A stretch of DNA of 64,000 nucleotides. Origin: Flammeovirgaceae bacterium UBA7330. GTDB taxonomy: Bacteria > Bacteroidota > Bacteroidia > Cytophagales > Cyclobacteriaceae. The notes beneath the pieces were generated by a model. That model saw nothing but the letters and a program-made list of their open reading frames with translations, did not search any database and was not told the DNA's origin. The position numbers and the translations under genes were made by a program. Below are positions 26,899 through 35,976 of the stretch, piece after piece (the stretch's first letter is position 1; the number at the start of each line of letters is the position of its first letter). The stretch lies in contig DKPQ01000015.1 of NCBI GenBank assembly GCA_002471275.1, positions 1 to 64,000 of the forward strand, given 5' to 3'.

Positions 26899-27504
26899 AT
26901 GCCACTTCTTTTATCAAAACCTATTAACAAGGATTCTGCATATGCCGTTTGGAATATTCAGGAAACTTATGACGTGATTAAGACACTTCATAATGAACCT
27001 TTACCAGACAATCTAAACCCTCAACGGCTATCAGAATGGATTGTTGGCCGGGTACTCATTAAGAATATTTGTTCAATTCTGAATGTCCCCTATAAAGGCA
27101 TTACTGTGGATGAAACCGGGAAACCACACCTGGTAGACAACGATGTACACATCAGCATTACGCATTCTTTCCCGATGGCAGCTGCCATGATACATAGAAA
27201 AAACGCCTGTGGAATCGATTTGGAAAGACCAAGACATAAACTTTTTAGCATTCGGGAAAAATTCATCAATAGCCGGGAGAAAAAATATGTAGATGATCTC
27301 TACAACCTGTGTGCGGTTTGGTGTGGCAAGGAAGTACTTTATAAAATCTACGGCAGAAAGCAGTTGAGTTTGAGAGATCATACCACTATTGAAATCAAAA
27401 CTCCGGAATTGCTGAAAGGTAAAATCCATAAAGAGGATTTTAACAAAACCTATAAAATCCATTACGAACAGATCAAAGACTACTACCTGGCATACAGCTT
27501 ATAA
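26899..27504 (+). CDS. 4'-phosphopantetheinyl transferase, Sfp type
   Basis: Such enzymes attach phosphopantetheine from CoA to carrier proteins. The 201-residue product has the family motifs: ISITHSFPMAAAM near 95, the Mg-binding GIDLE near 110-114, and WCGKEVLYK near 148-156, matching the WxxKEA-type motif. Its carrier-protein partner is not in the window. It is divergent from the WD40 gene with a 47-nt gap. Confidence 0.88.
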   Translation: MPLLLSKPINKDSAYAVWNIQETYDVIKTLHNEPLPDNLNPQRLSEWIVGRVLIKNICSILNVPYKGITVDETGKPHLVDNDVHISITHSFPMAAAMIHRKNACGIDLERPRHKLFSIREKFINSREKKYVDDLYNLCAVWCGKEVLYKIYGRKQLSLRDHTTIEIKTPELLKGKIHKEDFNKTYKIHYEQIKDYYLAYSL

Positions 27505-27526
27505 ACTTTCTTATGGATAGTTACGT

Positions 27527-27534
27527 TAAATTTG
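27527..27534 (+). promoter_or_regulatory. candidate -7 element for cysE-cysM
   Basis: TAAATTTG matches TAnnTTTG about 43 nt upstream of the cysE ATG. A clear -33 TTG is not present, so this is a moderate candidate. Confidence 0.4.
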
Positions 27535-27576
27535 CCTCTGAATGAACCTATTTGGCATTTTGTAAATTCTTAGTTC

Positions 27577-28416
27577 ATGGATAAGCATTTTTTAGAAAAG
27601 ATTTTCAAGCAACACCAGGAGTCTCCTCCTTGCCCATCACCAAAGATCATAGCAAGTTTTTTTACCAACCTGCTGGAATCGCTTTTTCCAGATCATGCCA
27701 AGATAAAATTTGAAACTGTCAAAGAGTTTGAGCTTCACTTCCAAAAACTCAAAGTGGAGCTGGATGAGCTGCTGACCAAAAACCCGATGAAAGGTTATAT
27801 AGACCTGGAGCATGTAGCAGATGATTTCTTTGAAAAACTACCCTATATCCATTCCAGATTGGAAAAAGACATTACCGCCTTGTATGAAGGTGACCCTGCA
27901 GCAAAAAGCAGAAGTGAAGTAATTCGCTCCTACCCAGGTTTCTATGCCATTGCTGCCTACCGAATGGCTCATGAGCTGCATAAGCTTGGAGTGAAAGTGA
28001 TCCCCAGAATCATTTCCGAGCATGCACACAGCAAAACAGGTATTGACATCCATCCAAATGCCCGCATCGGCGAGCATTTCTGCATAGATCATGGTACGGG
28101 TGTGGTGATTGGTGAGACCACCGTGATTGGAGATCACGTGAAAATATACCAGGGAGTAACTTTAGGTGCGCTCAGTGTAGACAAATCAGATGCTGAAAAG
28201 AAGAGACATCCTACACTAGAAGATCACGTGATCATCTATTCAGGTGCTACTATCCTCGGTGGAGAAACCACAATCGGTCATGGCAGTATTATTGGGGGTA
28301 ATGTATGGATCACCAGAAGCATACCACCAAACAGCAAGATCTATTACCAGGCCCGAATGCACAACAGTGATACGGATCAGACGGATCTTTATGTGTATAA
28401 AGAAAATGTAGAATGA
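27577..28416 (+). CDS. cysE: serine O-acetyltransferase
   Basis: CysE makes O-acetylserine, the acceptor for sulfide in cysteine synthesis. The 279-residue protein has an alpha-helical N-terminal domain and a C-terminal left-handed beta-helix. It includes EHAHSKTGIDIHPNARIG near 150-167, the catalytic DHGTGVVIGE (His172), GVTLGALS near 193 and GATILGG near 225. It overlaps cysM by 4 nt (ATGA), so the two pathway enzymes are made together. Confidence 0.93.
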   Translation: MDKHFLEKIFKQHQESPPCPSPKIIASFFTNLLESLFPDHAKIKFETVKEFELHFQKLKVELDELLTKNPMKGYIDLEHVADDFFEKLPYIHSRLEKDITALYEGDPAAKSRSEVIRSYPGFYAIAAYRMAHELHKLGVKVIPRIISEHAHSKTGIDIHPNARIGEHFCIDHGTGVVIGETTVIGDHVKIYQGVTLGALSVDKSDAEKKRHPTLEDHVIIYSGATILGGETTIGHGSIIGGNVWITRSIPPNSKIYYQARMHNSDTDQTDLYVYKENVE

Positions 28417-29288
28417 ATATTTTCGACCTGATTGGGAACACCCCAATCGTGAAGCTCAATCGAATTCCTAAAAATCCTAAGGTTAGTCTATATGCTAAAC
28501 TAGAGGGCCAAAATCCCGGAGGCAGTGTAAAAGACCGTGCGGCATTCAATATGATTGATAGTGCACTCAAGCGCGGAGACATCAAACAAGGAGATCGACT
28601 GATTGAAGCTACCAGTGGTAACACAGGGATTGCACTTGCAATGGTAGCGCAATCACTGGGACTTGACCTGACCCTTATTATGCCTGACAACTCCACCTCG
28701 GAACGGATCAAGACCATGGAGGCTTATGGAACCAACTTGATCCTGACACCAGCTGACAGAACCATAGAGTATTCCCGTGAGCTGGCGGAAGAAATGGCGG
28801 AGAAAGAGGGGTACTACATCCTCAACCAGTTTGCAAATCCCGACAACTATGAGATGCACTACAAAACGACCGGTCCTGAGATCTGGAAAGATACTGAAGG
28901 AAAGATCACGCATTTCGTATCTGCAATGGGTACGACCGGTACCATTATGGGAGTCTCCAGATACCTGAAAGAGAAAAATAAAGACATTCAGATTGTTGGA
29001 ACCCAACCCAAGGATGGTTCCAGCATCCCCGGAATCAGAAGATGGTCCCCTGAATTTCTACCTAAGATCTACGAACCGGAACGTGTTGACCGTATCGTGG
29101 ATGTGAGTACAGAGGAAGCGACCGAGATGACGCGCAGGATGGCCAAAGAAGAAGCAATCCTTGCAGGCATGAGCAGTGGTGGAGCTTTAAAGGCGGCAAT
29201 GACCATTGCTGATGAGCTGGATGAGGGCTTGATCGTGTTTATCGTATGTGACCGGGGAGACAGGTACCTGAGCTCGGATCTGTTTTAA
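28413..29288 (+). CDS. cysM: cysteine synthase (O-acetylserine sulfhydrylase, CysM/CysK family)
   Basis: This PLP enzyme converts O-acetylserine and sulfide or thiosulfate to cysteine. In 291 residues it shows LIGNTPIVKL (6-15), the PLP lysine Lys40 in GGSVKDR, the TSGNTGIALA loop near 69-78, and the phosphate loop GTTGT near 171. Overlap with cysE by 4 nt marks a cysteine operon. The length and QNPGGSVKDR context favour CysM over CysK, but the preferred sulfur donor is not visible. Confidence 0.93.
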   Translation: MNIFDLIGNTPIVKLNRIPKNPKVSLYAKLEGQNPGGSVKDRAAFNMIDSALKRGDIKQGDRLIEATSGNTGIALAMVAQSLGLDLTLIMPDNSTSERIKTMEAYGTNLILTPADRTIEYSRELAEEMAEKEGYYILNQFANPDNYEMHYKTTGPEIWKDTEGKITHFVSAMGTTGTIMGVSRYLKEKNKDIQIVGTQPKDGSSIPGIRRWSPEFLPKIYEPERVDRIVDVSTEEATEMTRRMAKEEAILAGMSSGGALKAAMTIADELDEGLIVFIVCDRGDRYLSSDLF

Positions 29289-29334
29289 ATTGCATCAATT
29301 CAACCATATTTAAAGAGGCAGTGTCATACATTCA

Positions 29335-29706
29335 ATGCGAATTGCCTCACTCATTTTATTAGGCCTTCTTACTGTTAGCTGTCGTGATGACAGTGATTGT
29401 CTTGCAGGAAAGTATATCGATGGTTACTGTGAGGGAATTGCCATTCAACTTCTGGAAGATTCTAAACTAGGAGTTGATTGGAGCAATTCTTCAAGTTCCT
29501 CATATATGCATGAAAACGTAGTAATTGCCAGTATTGACTTATCATTGAATATTGAAATCAATGAATTCATTGACCTGATCGGACAGGACTCAATTATTTA
29601 CTTTACTTATCGTGAAGGTGGATACCCTCAAAAGCAATATAAGCTATGCTATCCGCCACCATTTATTACAATTACAGAGATCAGAAACAGTCCAATATGT
29701 GAATAA
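29335..29706 (+). CDS. small lipoprotein of unknown function
   Basis: This 123-residue protein has a lipoprotein signal peptide (MRIASLILLGLLTVSC, lipid cysteine at residue 16). The mature part has four further cysteines (near 22, 32, 107 and 122) that could form two disulfides. I do not recognise a family. It follows cysM by 46 nt and precedes another small lipoprotein. No promoter match is clear. Confidence 0.6.
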   Translation: MRIASLILLGLLTVSCRDDSDCLAGKYIDGYCEGIAIQLLEDSKLGVDWSNSSSSSYMHENVVIASIDLSLNIEINEFIDLIGQDSIIYFTYREGGYPQKQYKLCYPPPFITITEIRNSPICE

Positions 29707-29784
29707 CAACTAAAAACTAAAAGATGTTACAAACAAATAAACCGTTATATTTATTACATAATTTCATTGATTATATCAAAGGAT

Positions 29785-30120
29785 ATGGTACGGATTAAGC
29801 TATTTCTACCCATCACAATTCTTTTCATAGGTTTATCTGCTTGTATGGATGAAGACCCTTCTCCTGATGTCATCTCAAACCAGGAAGGTATTATCAAATA
29901 CAATGATGATCTCGAATCATTAATCATCGTTGTTAGCACCTCAGGCACTTACGACTCCCAGGATATTTACATTCCTAATACTGATCTTAGCAGCTTTCAG
30001 GAAGGTCAATCTGTCATATTTAGTGGTAACATTACCCCATACAATACTCAGGGCCTAAAAGTATTTGTTGGCCAGGAATTTTATCATATTTCACTTTCTG
30101 ATATAAAAGTGGCCGATTAG
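29785..30120 (+). CDS. small lipoprotein of unknown function
   Basis: From the ATG at 29785 the product has 111 residues and a lipoprotein signal (LFLPITILFIGLSAC, cysteine near residue 19). The mature part is a short beta-rich domain, with GQSVIFSGNITPYN suggestive of an OB-like or Ig-like fold. I do not recognise a family. It ends one base before the stop of the convergent hydrolase gene. Confidence 0.6.
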   Translation: MVRIKLFLPITILFIGLSACMDEDPSPDVISNQEGIIKYNDDLESLIIVVSTSGTYDSQDIYIPNTDLSSFQEGQSVIFSGNITPYNTQGLKVFVGQEFYHISLSDIKVAD

Positions 30121-30121
30121 A

Positions 30122-31075
30122 CTACTTTGTCACCACACCTGATTCATGCTCACTGGCCAAACTGACTAAAGAATCCATTTTTAATTCCTCTTCTTCAGGT
30201 AGTTTATCAGAAAAACTTTTGAAATCAGGCTGCCCTCCATCCACCCAGGCGGTATACCAGAGATCGGCCGTCATCTTAATGGCCTTCCTGAGTTGCCTTT
30301 CTACCATTCCATTCAGCCTACGATGGTAAGCTTTTGAAAAATCGTAGGAATAGACCCGTACCAATTTCTGGCCTCGCTCCTCAAAGGAATATTTCTTAGA
30401 GTCATCAAATTTTTCCGTAAGCTCTTTTTCAAAAAGCAAAACCGAATCCAGAGCCAAATGAGCATCCTTCACGGCTTCCCAGGCACGCAGCTGCGGGTTG
30501 GATTCATATTCAGCTTTCCCTACAAACAAGTCATACGATTCGAAAAACAATTCAGGTAGTCTGGACTCCCAAAAGCCATGAATCCCATATTGCCCGGTCA
30601 GCTGACCATTATAATTTTCCGAAGTATGAAGAGGTACGTTCGCATCACCCACATAATGCCCGAGATCTGCAGATAACCTCAGGATCGCATCCATATCCTG
30701 ATGGAGAAATGCTTGCGTTAGCCAATGCTTTACCGCAGAAATATGCCAGGGGACAATTCCATAAGCTTCTAAAGTATCTTCTCCGTATTGCTCCACTGCC
30801 TCCATCCAGTACCTGGGCAAATGGTATGCGGCACTATCCCCATATACATCCAAATCAATGTAATGCCTTGGCGCTTCGTCGTCCACTATATAACGCCGCA
30901 TATCGGGATTTACGGCCTTTTCGGTGATATAATGAATGTGTTTTTTATAAAAACCGATCATTTCCGAAGGCAATGAAAAAACAGCTATCCGGTTAATCTT
31001 CTGATGTGCGAAAAATCCCCAGCTCATTAGAAAAGGCGTACTCAGCACCAATAGGATAAGGTATACTTTTTTCAT
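30122..31075 (-). CDS. secreted zinc-dependent phospholipase C / S1-P1 nuclease-fold protein
   Basis: The 317-residue protein has a signal peptide ending before MSWGFFAHQKINR; a mature N-terminal Trp followed by a His is a zinc-ligand pattern of this fold. Further likely ligands are HYIDLD near 71, HISAVKHW near 111, LGHYVGDANVPLHT near 138-151 and HGFWE near 165. The fold includes bacterial PLC and nuclease P1. Which activity it has cannot be told. It is divergent from rpsT. Confidence 0.82.
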   Translation of the reverse strand: MKKVYLILLVLSTPFLMSWGFFAHQKINRIAVFSLPSEMIGFYKKHIHYITEKAVNPDMRRYIVDDEAPRHYIDLDVYGDSAAYHLPRYWMEAVEQYGEDTLEAYGIVPWHISAVKHWLTQAFLHQDMDAILRLSADLGHYVGDANVPLHTSENYNGQLTGQYGIHGFWESRLPELFFESYDLFVGKAEYESNPQLRAWEAVKDAHLALDSVLLFEKELTEKFDDSKKYSFEERGQKLVRVYSYDFSKAYHRRLNGMVERQLRKAIKMTADLWYTAWVDGGQPDFKSFSDKLPEEEELKMDSLVSLASEHESGVVTK

Positions 31076-31157
31076 AACGGGATATAAAAATAATTTAGAT
31101 CACGCACATAAAAAATAAAGTTTTGTATCTCATATAGGTTTTATTTATCATTATTCC

Positions 31158-31165
31158 TATCTTTG
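31158..31165 (+). promoter_or_regulatory. rpsT: candidate rpsT promoter -7 element
   Basis: TATCTTTG matches TAnnTTTG exactly and is followed by CATCC, a context often seen near Bacteroidota start sites. It lies 31 nt before the rpsT ATG. The -33 is not clear. Confidence 0.5.
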
Positions 31166-31196
31166 CATCCCTAAAAATTGCAACAAGAGATAGATT

Positions 31197-31451
31197 ATGG
31201 CAAACCATAGATCGGCATTAAAGAGAATCAGATCGAGTCAGACTAAAAGAGAGACAAATAAGTATCAGCATAAGACTACACGTACTTATATCAAAAGACT
31301 GAGAGAAGAGACTAAAAAGCCTGAGGCAGAAAAACTGCTTAGGGAAGTGACTCATATGATCGATAAGCTGGCTAAAAAGAATGTGATCCACAAGAACAAG
31401 GCTTCAAACCTTAAGTCCAGCCTCACTAAAAAAGTGAATGCCCTGAAGTAA
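31197..31451 (+). CDS. rpsT: 30S ribosomal protein S20
   Basis: S20 binds the 5' domain of 16S rRNA and supports 30S assembly. The 84-residue basic, helical protein begins MANHRSALKRIRSSQTKR, as in the family, and has KNVIHKNKASNLKSSLTKK near the end. It is monocistronic: promoter candidate upstream and a strong terminator at 31481-31511. Confidence 0.97.
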   Translation: MANHRSALKRIRSSQTKRETNKYQHKTTRTYIKRLREETKKPEAEKLLREVTHMIDKLAKKNVIHKNKASNLKSSLTKKVNALK

Positions 31452-31480
31452 TCTCACTTCTTATTAAGAAATTTACATCT

Positions 31481-31511
31481 ACCCTGTCTATCAACGGACA
31501 GGGTTTTTTAT
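31481..31511 (+). terminator. Rho-independent terminator after rpsT
   Basis: ACCCTGTC (31481-31488) pairs with GACAGGGT (31497-31504) around an 8-nt loop, followed by six T. It lies 30 nt after the rpsT stop. Confidence 0.9.
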
Positions 31512-31539
31512 TATCTTCCACTTTGTAAACTGGCAGATA

Positions 31540-32232
31540 ATGGAAGACAAAGTACTTTCTATCAAAAAATGGGCTGAAGAAGACCGCCCCAGAGAAAAAC
31601 TCTTACTCAAAGGAAAAGCAACCCTAAGCGAAGCAGAGTTGATTGGCATTCTTTTAGGCTCCGGTACCACAAGTTTGAGTGCGGTAGATCTCGCAAAGCA
31701 ACTTCTTATTTCGGTAAATTATAACCTCAATCTTCTGGCCCGTCTTTCTGTCAAGGACCTGATGAAATTTAAGGGTATTGGTGAAGCCAAAGCCATTACC
31801 ATTGTGAGTGCGCTAGAGCTTGGCAGGCGTCGCAAAGAATCTGAGGTTATAAAAAAACCGAAGATCACAACAGCCAGATCAGCTTATGACCTCATGAAAG
31901 GAGAATTGATGGATCTACCCTATGAGGAGTTTTGGATCCTCCTGCTCAAGAGAAACAATGAGGTAATTAAAAAGGCTAAAATCAGCAGCGGAGGGGTATC
32001 AGGCACGGTTGTCGACCCAAAGATCATTTTTAAGTATGCCCTGGATGAAATGGCCAGCTCCGTCATCCTTGTCCACAATCACCCTTCGGGCAACCCCCGC
32101 CCCAGCCATTATGACCTGCAGCTGACTAAAAAACTAAAAGATGCCGGTAAGTTTCTGGATATCTCAGTCATCGATCATATTATATTTTGTGACCATGATT
32201 ATTATAGCTTTGCAGATGATTCAGCACTTTGA
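31540..32232 (+). CDS. radC: RadC/YeeS-family JAMM-domain protein
   Basis: The 230-residue protein has an N-terminal helix-hairpin-helix region (LMKFKGIGEAKAITI near 77-91). The C-terminal JAMM metal motif HNHPSGNPRPSHYD is at about 180-193, with an upstream Glu in DLPYEEFW. Despite its name, a role in DNA repair is not supported by later work and the function is unsettled. It lies 6 nt before a DUF1684 gene. Confidence 0.93.
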   Translation: MEDKVLSIKKWAEEDRPREKLLLKGKATLSEAELIGILLGSGTTSLSAVDLAKQLLISVNYNLNLLARLSVKDLMKFKGIGEAKAITIVSALELGRRRKESEVIKKPKITTARSAYDLMKGELMDLPYEEFWILLLKRNNEVIKKAKISSGGVSGTVVDPKIIFKYALDEMASSVILVHNHPSGNPRPSHYDLQLTKKLKDAGKFLDISVIDHIIFCDHDYYSFADDSAL

Positions 32233-32238
32233 AACGCT

Positions 32239-32844
32239 ATGAAGAAACTGTTTTATTTCCTGGGCCCGGTCGTCATCATCATTTTCGCTTATACCATTTT
32301 CAGAACGGGCGAAGATGAAGACTACATCAATAAAATTGAAGAAGAACGTGCATCAAGGATCAAATTCCTAAAGGTTTCTGATGCATCCCCTTTTCAAATG
32401 TATGACAAGGAATTTACAGAGCCGGAATACTACCCCATCTCATCAGACTACAGGGTAAATGCCAAACTGGAAAGATTCCAGACCAGGGAGCGAATGACCA
32501 TTCAAAACAGTGATGGCTCTGAGACACAGTACCAGAAATTCGCCTATGCCATTTTTTCACTCAAGGGTCAGCAACACCGATTGCTCATCCTCAAGCACAT
32601 GAATATGGGTGCGATCTCACAGTATTTCACCGGATTTGCTGACAACACAAGCGGTAACGATACCTATGGAGGTGGTCGTTACCTTGACCTGGAAATAGGT
32701 AAATCAGACAACATTGTGATTGATTTTAACTTAGCTTATAATCCTTATTGTGCATATGTAGATGAATACCAATGTCCATTCCCCCCAAAGGAGAATGTGT
32801 TATCAATAAGAATCGAAGCAGGTGAGAAGGATTATCACAAATAA
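32239..32844 (+). CDS. DUF1684-family protein
   Basis: The 201-residue protein has one N-terminal hydrophobic segment (about 4-20), so it is membrane-anchored or exported. The DUF1684 signature is at about 145-190: GGRYLDLEIG, DFNLAYNPYCAYVDEYQCP and FPPKENVLSIRIEAGE. Function of the family is unknown. It follows radC closely. Confidence 0.85.
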   Translation: MKKLFYFLGPVVIIIFAYTIFRTGEDEDYINKIEEERASRIKFLKVSDASPFQMYDKEFTEPEYYPISSDYRVNAKLERFQTRERMTIQNSDGSETQYQKFAYAIFSLKGQQHRLLILKHMNMGAISQYFTGFADNTSGNDTYGGGRYLDLEIGKSDNIVIDFNLAYNPYCAYVDEYQCPFPPKENVLSIRIEAGEKDYHK

Positions 32845-32870
32845 TCCTCCACAAATATCCTTCCCTTTTC

Positions 32871-32878
32871 TATTTTTG
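32871..32878 (+). promoter_or_regulatory. pheT: candidate pheT promoter -7 element
   Basis: TATTTTTG fits TAnnTTTG and lies 27 nt before the pheT ATG. No TTG sits at the expected -33. Confidence 0.4.
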
Positions 32879-32904
32879 CAGGCCTTTAACACTTACTCAT
32901 CCGA

Positions 32905-35316
32905 ATGAAGATTTCCTACAATTGGCTTAAAGATTTTATTGATATCTCCGAAAGTCCGGAGACCATTGGCGACGTCCTTACCCAAACCGGTCTCGAAGTG
33001 GAGGGCATCGAGCGAGTAGAGAAAATACCGGGTGGAATGGAAGGATTGGTTGTGGGAGAGGTAAAGGAGTGCACCCCTCACCCCGATGCTGACAAGCTTA
33101 AGCTTACAAAAGTAGATGCTGGCACAGGTGAGCTACTACCCATCGTTTGTGGTGCTCCTAATGTAGCCAGCGGGCAAAAAGTCATTGTCGCTACTGTCGG
33201 TACCACGATATACCCGACAGATGGGGAGCCCTTCAAAATCAAAAAGGCTAAAATCCGTGGAGAAGTATCTGAAGGCATGCTCTGTGCCGAAGACGAAATA
33301 GGACTTGGGACAAGCCATGAAGGATTACTCATCCTGGATACGGACAAGAAAAATGGCACGCCCGCCAAGGAACTGTTCGAAACGGGTGAGGATTTTGTGT
33401 TTGAAATCGGATTGACACCTAACAGGGGTGATGCCGTCTCTCACTTTGGTACAGCACGTGATTTGAAAGCATTTTATCGGCGACCCATTAACGTCCCCAT
33501 TGCTCCTGCACAAAAACCCGAGATCGATCAACCTATCGAAGTGGTTGTAGAAGACCCCATTGCTTGTCCACGGTATTCGGGGGCCACCATACGTGGCGTC
33601 AAGGTAGGTCCCTCACCGGATTGGCTTCAGTGGAAGTTGAAGGCTGTTGGCCTCACTCCGATCAACAACATTGTGGACATCACCAACTATGTCATGCTCA
33701 GCATTGGGCAGCCCATGCACGCCTTTGATGCGGATAAAATAGCAGGCGGTCAGGTGATCATCAAGAAACTGCCAGAGGGAACAACCTTCAAAACACTGGA
33801 TGAAGTAGATCGGAAACTTGGTAAGGATGACCTGATGATCTGCGACAAAAAAGGAGGTTTGTGTATTGCCGGCGTCTTTGGAGGGGTTGATTCGGGTATC
33901 ACTGAAAATACCACCAATGTATTCCTGGAAAGTGCTCATTTTTCTATGGATAGTGTGCGGGCAACTGCCATGAAGCATGGACTGTCTACCGACGCATCTT
34001 TCCGGTTTGAGCGTGGAGCTGATCCGGAGATGACGATACCCGCCCTACACTGGGCCGTAAACCTTATTTTAGAGATTGCAGGAGGTAATCTCGCATCTGA
34101 TTACATCGACGTTTATCCTCATAAGATCCTGCCTAAAGAAATCCCAACGACTTTCGGCAATTTCTCTCGACTCATTGGCATGGACATCCCCGATGACAGG
34201 ATCATAACCATTCTCAACGATCTGGATATTGAAACCAGGGATGTCAAAGACGGTGGGTTTACTGCGGTAGTACCCCCATTCCGTAGCGAGGTGACCAGAG
34301 AAGCGGACCTGGTGGAAGAGGTTCTGAGGATCTATGGAATAAACAACGTGGAGCTGGATGGTCAGTCAAATGCAGGCAATACCATTTCCTCTTCTGATGA
34401 CAAGGAGCCACACAGAGTGTTTGAAGAGCTGTCCGTTTATCTGGCCGGTCAGGGGTTTTCAGAGATCATCACCAACTCGCTCACCAACCCTGAGTATTTC
34501 ACAAAGGCGCCCGTCTCAGATTTGACTCCTGTAGAAATCATCAACAAGTCGAGCCAGGAGTTAGGGTACATGAAGACAACCCCCCTTTACACAGCTCTGG
34601 AGTCATTGCGCCACAACATCAACCGAAAAAGGAGGAATATCAGGTTCTTCGAGCTAAGCAGGATTTATGGAAAGCGCTCGGAAAAATATGTAGAGCAGGA
34701 GCTGCTCACCTTATACCTTTCGGGAGATCAACACGAAGAAAACTGGATCACGCCATCGAAGGGGGTATCCATTTATGACCTCAACGGATCAGTATATTCT
34801 TTGCTTGACTACCTGGACATATCAAATTACACCACTCAACCTGCTGATGACGATCGATTTGAATATGCCGTCGAAATAGTTATCCACAATCATCCGATCG
34901 GTCTGGTCGGAAAACTCAAGCGACCGGTCCTCAAATTTTTTGAGATCAATCAGGAAGTTTTCTACGCAGAATTGGATTGGAAAAAGATTTTGAAGAATAT
35001 TCGTCGCGATAAAACTTACCAGGAGTTGTCCAAATTCCCTGAAGTGAGGAGAGACTTGTCACTGATTGTGGATAAAAAAGTTTCGTTTAAAGCGTTAAGA
35101 GATGTAGCTTTAGATACAGAAAGAAAACTGCTAAATAGAGTGAATTTATTTAGCGTCTACGAAGGAGATAATATTGGAGAAGGAAAAAAAGCCTATGCAT
35201 TGAGCTTCTACCTGCAGGATCTTGAGAAAACCCTGACAGACAAAGTCATTGACAAAGCCATGGGTAGGTTGATAAAAACTTATGAAAGAGACTTAGAAGC
35301 GATTATTAGAAAATAA
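32905..35316 (+). CDS. pheT: phenylalanyl-tRNA synthetase beta subunit
   Basis: PheT pairs with PheS to charge tRNA-Phe. The 803-residue protein has the family length and order: an N-terminal EMAP-type tRNA-binding domain (about 40-150, CTPHPDADKLKLTKVDAG), then B3/B4 editing and B5 domains. A core catalytic-like region follows, and a C-terminal anticodon-binding FDX-ACB domain (about 710-803, FPEVRRDLSLIVDK). pheS is not in the window. The stop overlaps the next ATG by one base. Confidence 0.97.
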   Translation: MKISYNWLKDFIDISESPETIGDVLTQTGLEVEGIERVEKIPGGMEGLVVGEVKECTPHPDADKLKLTKVDAGTGELLPIVCGAPNVASGQKVIVATVGTTIYPTDGEPFKIKKAKIRGEVSEGMLCAEDEIGLGTSHEGLLILDTDKKNGTPAKELFETGEDFVFEIGLTPNRGDAVSHFGTARDLKAFYRRPINVPIAPAQKPEIDQPIEVVVEDPIACPRYSGATIRGVKVGPSPDWLQWKLKAVGLTPINNIVDITNYVMLSIGQPMHAFDADKIAGGQVIIKKLPEGTTFKTLDEVDRKLGKDDLMICDKKGGLCIAGVFGGVDSGITENTTNVFLESAHFSMDSVRATAMKHGLSTDASFRFERGADPEMTIPALHWAVNLILEIAGGNLASDYIDVYPHKILPKEIPTTFGNFSRLIGMDIPDDRIITILNDLDIETRDVKDGGFTAVVPPFRSEVTREADLVEEVLRIYGINNVELDGQSNAGNTISSSDDKEPHRVFEELSVYLAGQGFSEIITNSLTNPEYFTKAPVSDLTPVEIINKSSQELGYMKTTPLYTALESLRHNINRKRRNIRFFELSRIYGKRSEKYVEQELLTLYLSGDQHEENWITPSKGVSIYDLNGSVYSLLDYLDISNYTTQPADDDRFEYAVEIVIHNHPIGLVGKLKRPVLKFFEINQEVFYAELDWKKILKNIRRDKTYQELSKFPEVRRDLSLIVDKKVSFKALRDVALDTERKLLNRVNLFSVYEGDNIGEGKKAYALSFYLQDLEKTLTDKVIDKAMGRLIKTYERDLEAIIRK

Positions 35317-35618
35317 TGAGCAACGAAATTTTCCGCACTGAAATCACCAACCTGGATAGAAAGGTCAAATTATTACTCAACGAACATTCACAACTCAAAC
35401 AGGAGATCGATTCCCTTAAAAGACAGAATAATCTTTTGGAATCTAAAGTATCTGAAAAAGAAGTAGCCCTATCCGGCTTTCAAAATCAGATGAAAATTAG
35501 TAAAATTGTAGAAAGCATGGTAGCCGGAGAAGAGAACACTACTGAATTGAAAGAAGTGATTGATGGCTATATAAAAGAGATCGATAAATGCATCGCTCAT
35601 TTGAGTGAAGCTAAATAA
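35316..35618 (+). CDS. short coiled-coil protein between pheT and zapA
   Basis: The 100-residue protein is almost wholly coiled coil in residues 5-60, with heptads such as LDRKVKLLLNEHSQLKQEID, followed by a short helical tail. No signal peptide or membrane segment is seen. It is coupled to pheT by a TAATG overlap and lies 4 nt before zapA. The position and shape recall ZapB-like division proteins, but that is inference from context. Confidence 0.7.
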   Translation: MSNEIFRTEITNLDRKVKLLLNEHSQLKQEIDSLKRQNNLLESKVSEKEVALSGFQNQMKISKIVESMVAGEENTTELKEVIDGYIKEIDKCIAHLSEAK

Positions 35619-35622
35619 TAAA

Positions 35623-35907
35623 ATGGCTGAATTATCCATAAAACTTAAAATTGGGAATCGTGAATACCCAATGAAAGTAAAGTCAGAGGATGAAGAAAGG
35701 ATTAGAAGGGCAGGTAAAATTTTAAATGAAAAAATAAAATTCTACAGAGACCGATTTAACCTTGAAGACAATCAGGACTTACTGGCAATGGTGGCATTCG
35801 ATTGCCAGGTGGAAAAAATGAAAAATGAGGAAACGCTTGAGACAACAGATGAAATTGCACTCGAGCAAATCAAAAACCTCAATCAGATGATTTCCAGTGC
35901 CATTTAA
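35623..35907 (+). CDS. zapA: cell-division protein ZapA
   Basis: ZapA bundles FtsZ filaments at midcell. From the ATG at 35623 the product has 94 residues. It matches the family: SIKLKIGNREYPMKVKSEDE at the start, then a helical coiled-coil part with DNQDLLAMVAFDCQVEKMKNE. A frame reaching back to 35605 would overlap the upstream gene and lacks support. It belongs to a pheT - coiled coil - zapA run, with rny 69 nt downstream. Confidence 0.85.
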   Translation: MAELSIKLKIGNREYPMKVKSEDEERIRRAGKILNEKIKFYRDRFNLEDNQDLLAMVAFDCQVEKMKNEETLETTDEIALEQIKNLNQMISSAI

Positions 35908-35976
35908 CTCTTTTCTATAGTAAACCCTCATCTTAATGTTGGCTCCGTGTATTGTTGAACCTAGACAAAAGCAAAC

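Noticed and set aside
26852..26917. Longer start for the WD40 protein
   Set aside because: It would overlap the divergent Sfp-type gene and adds residues with no WD40 pattern.
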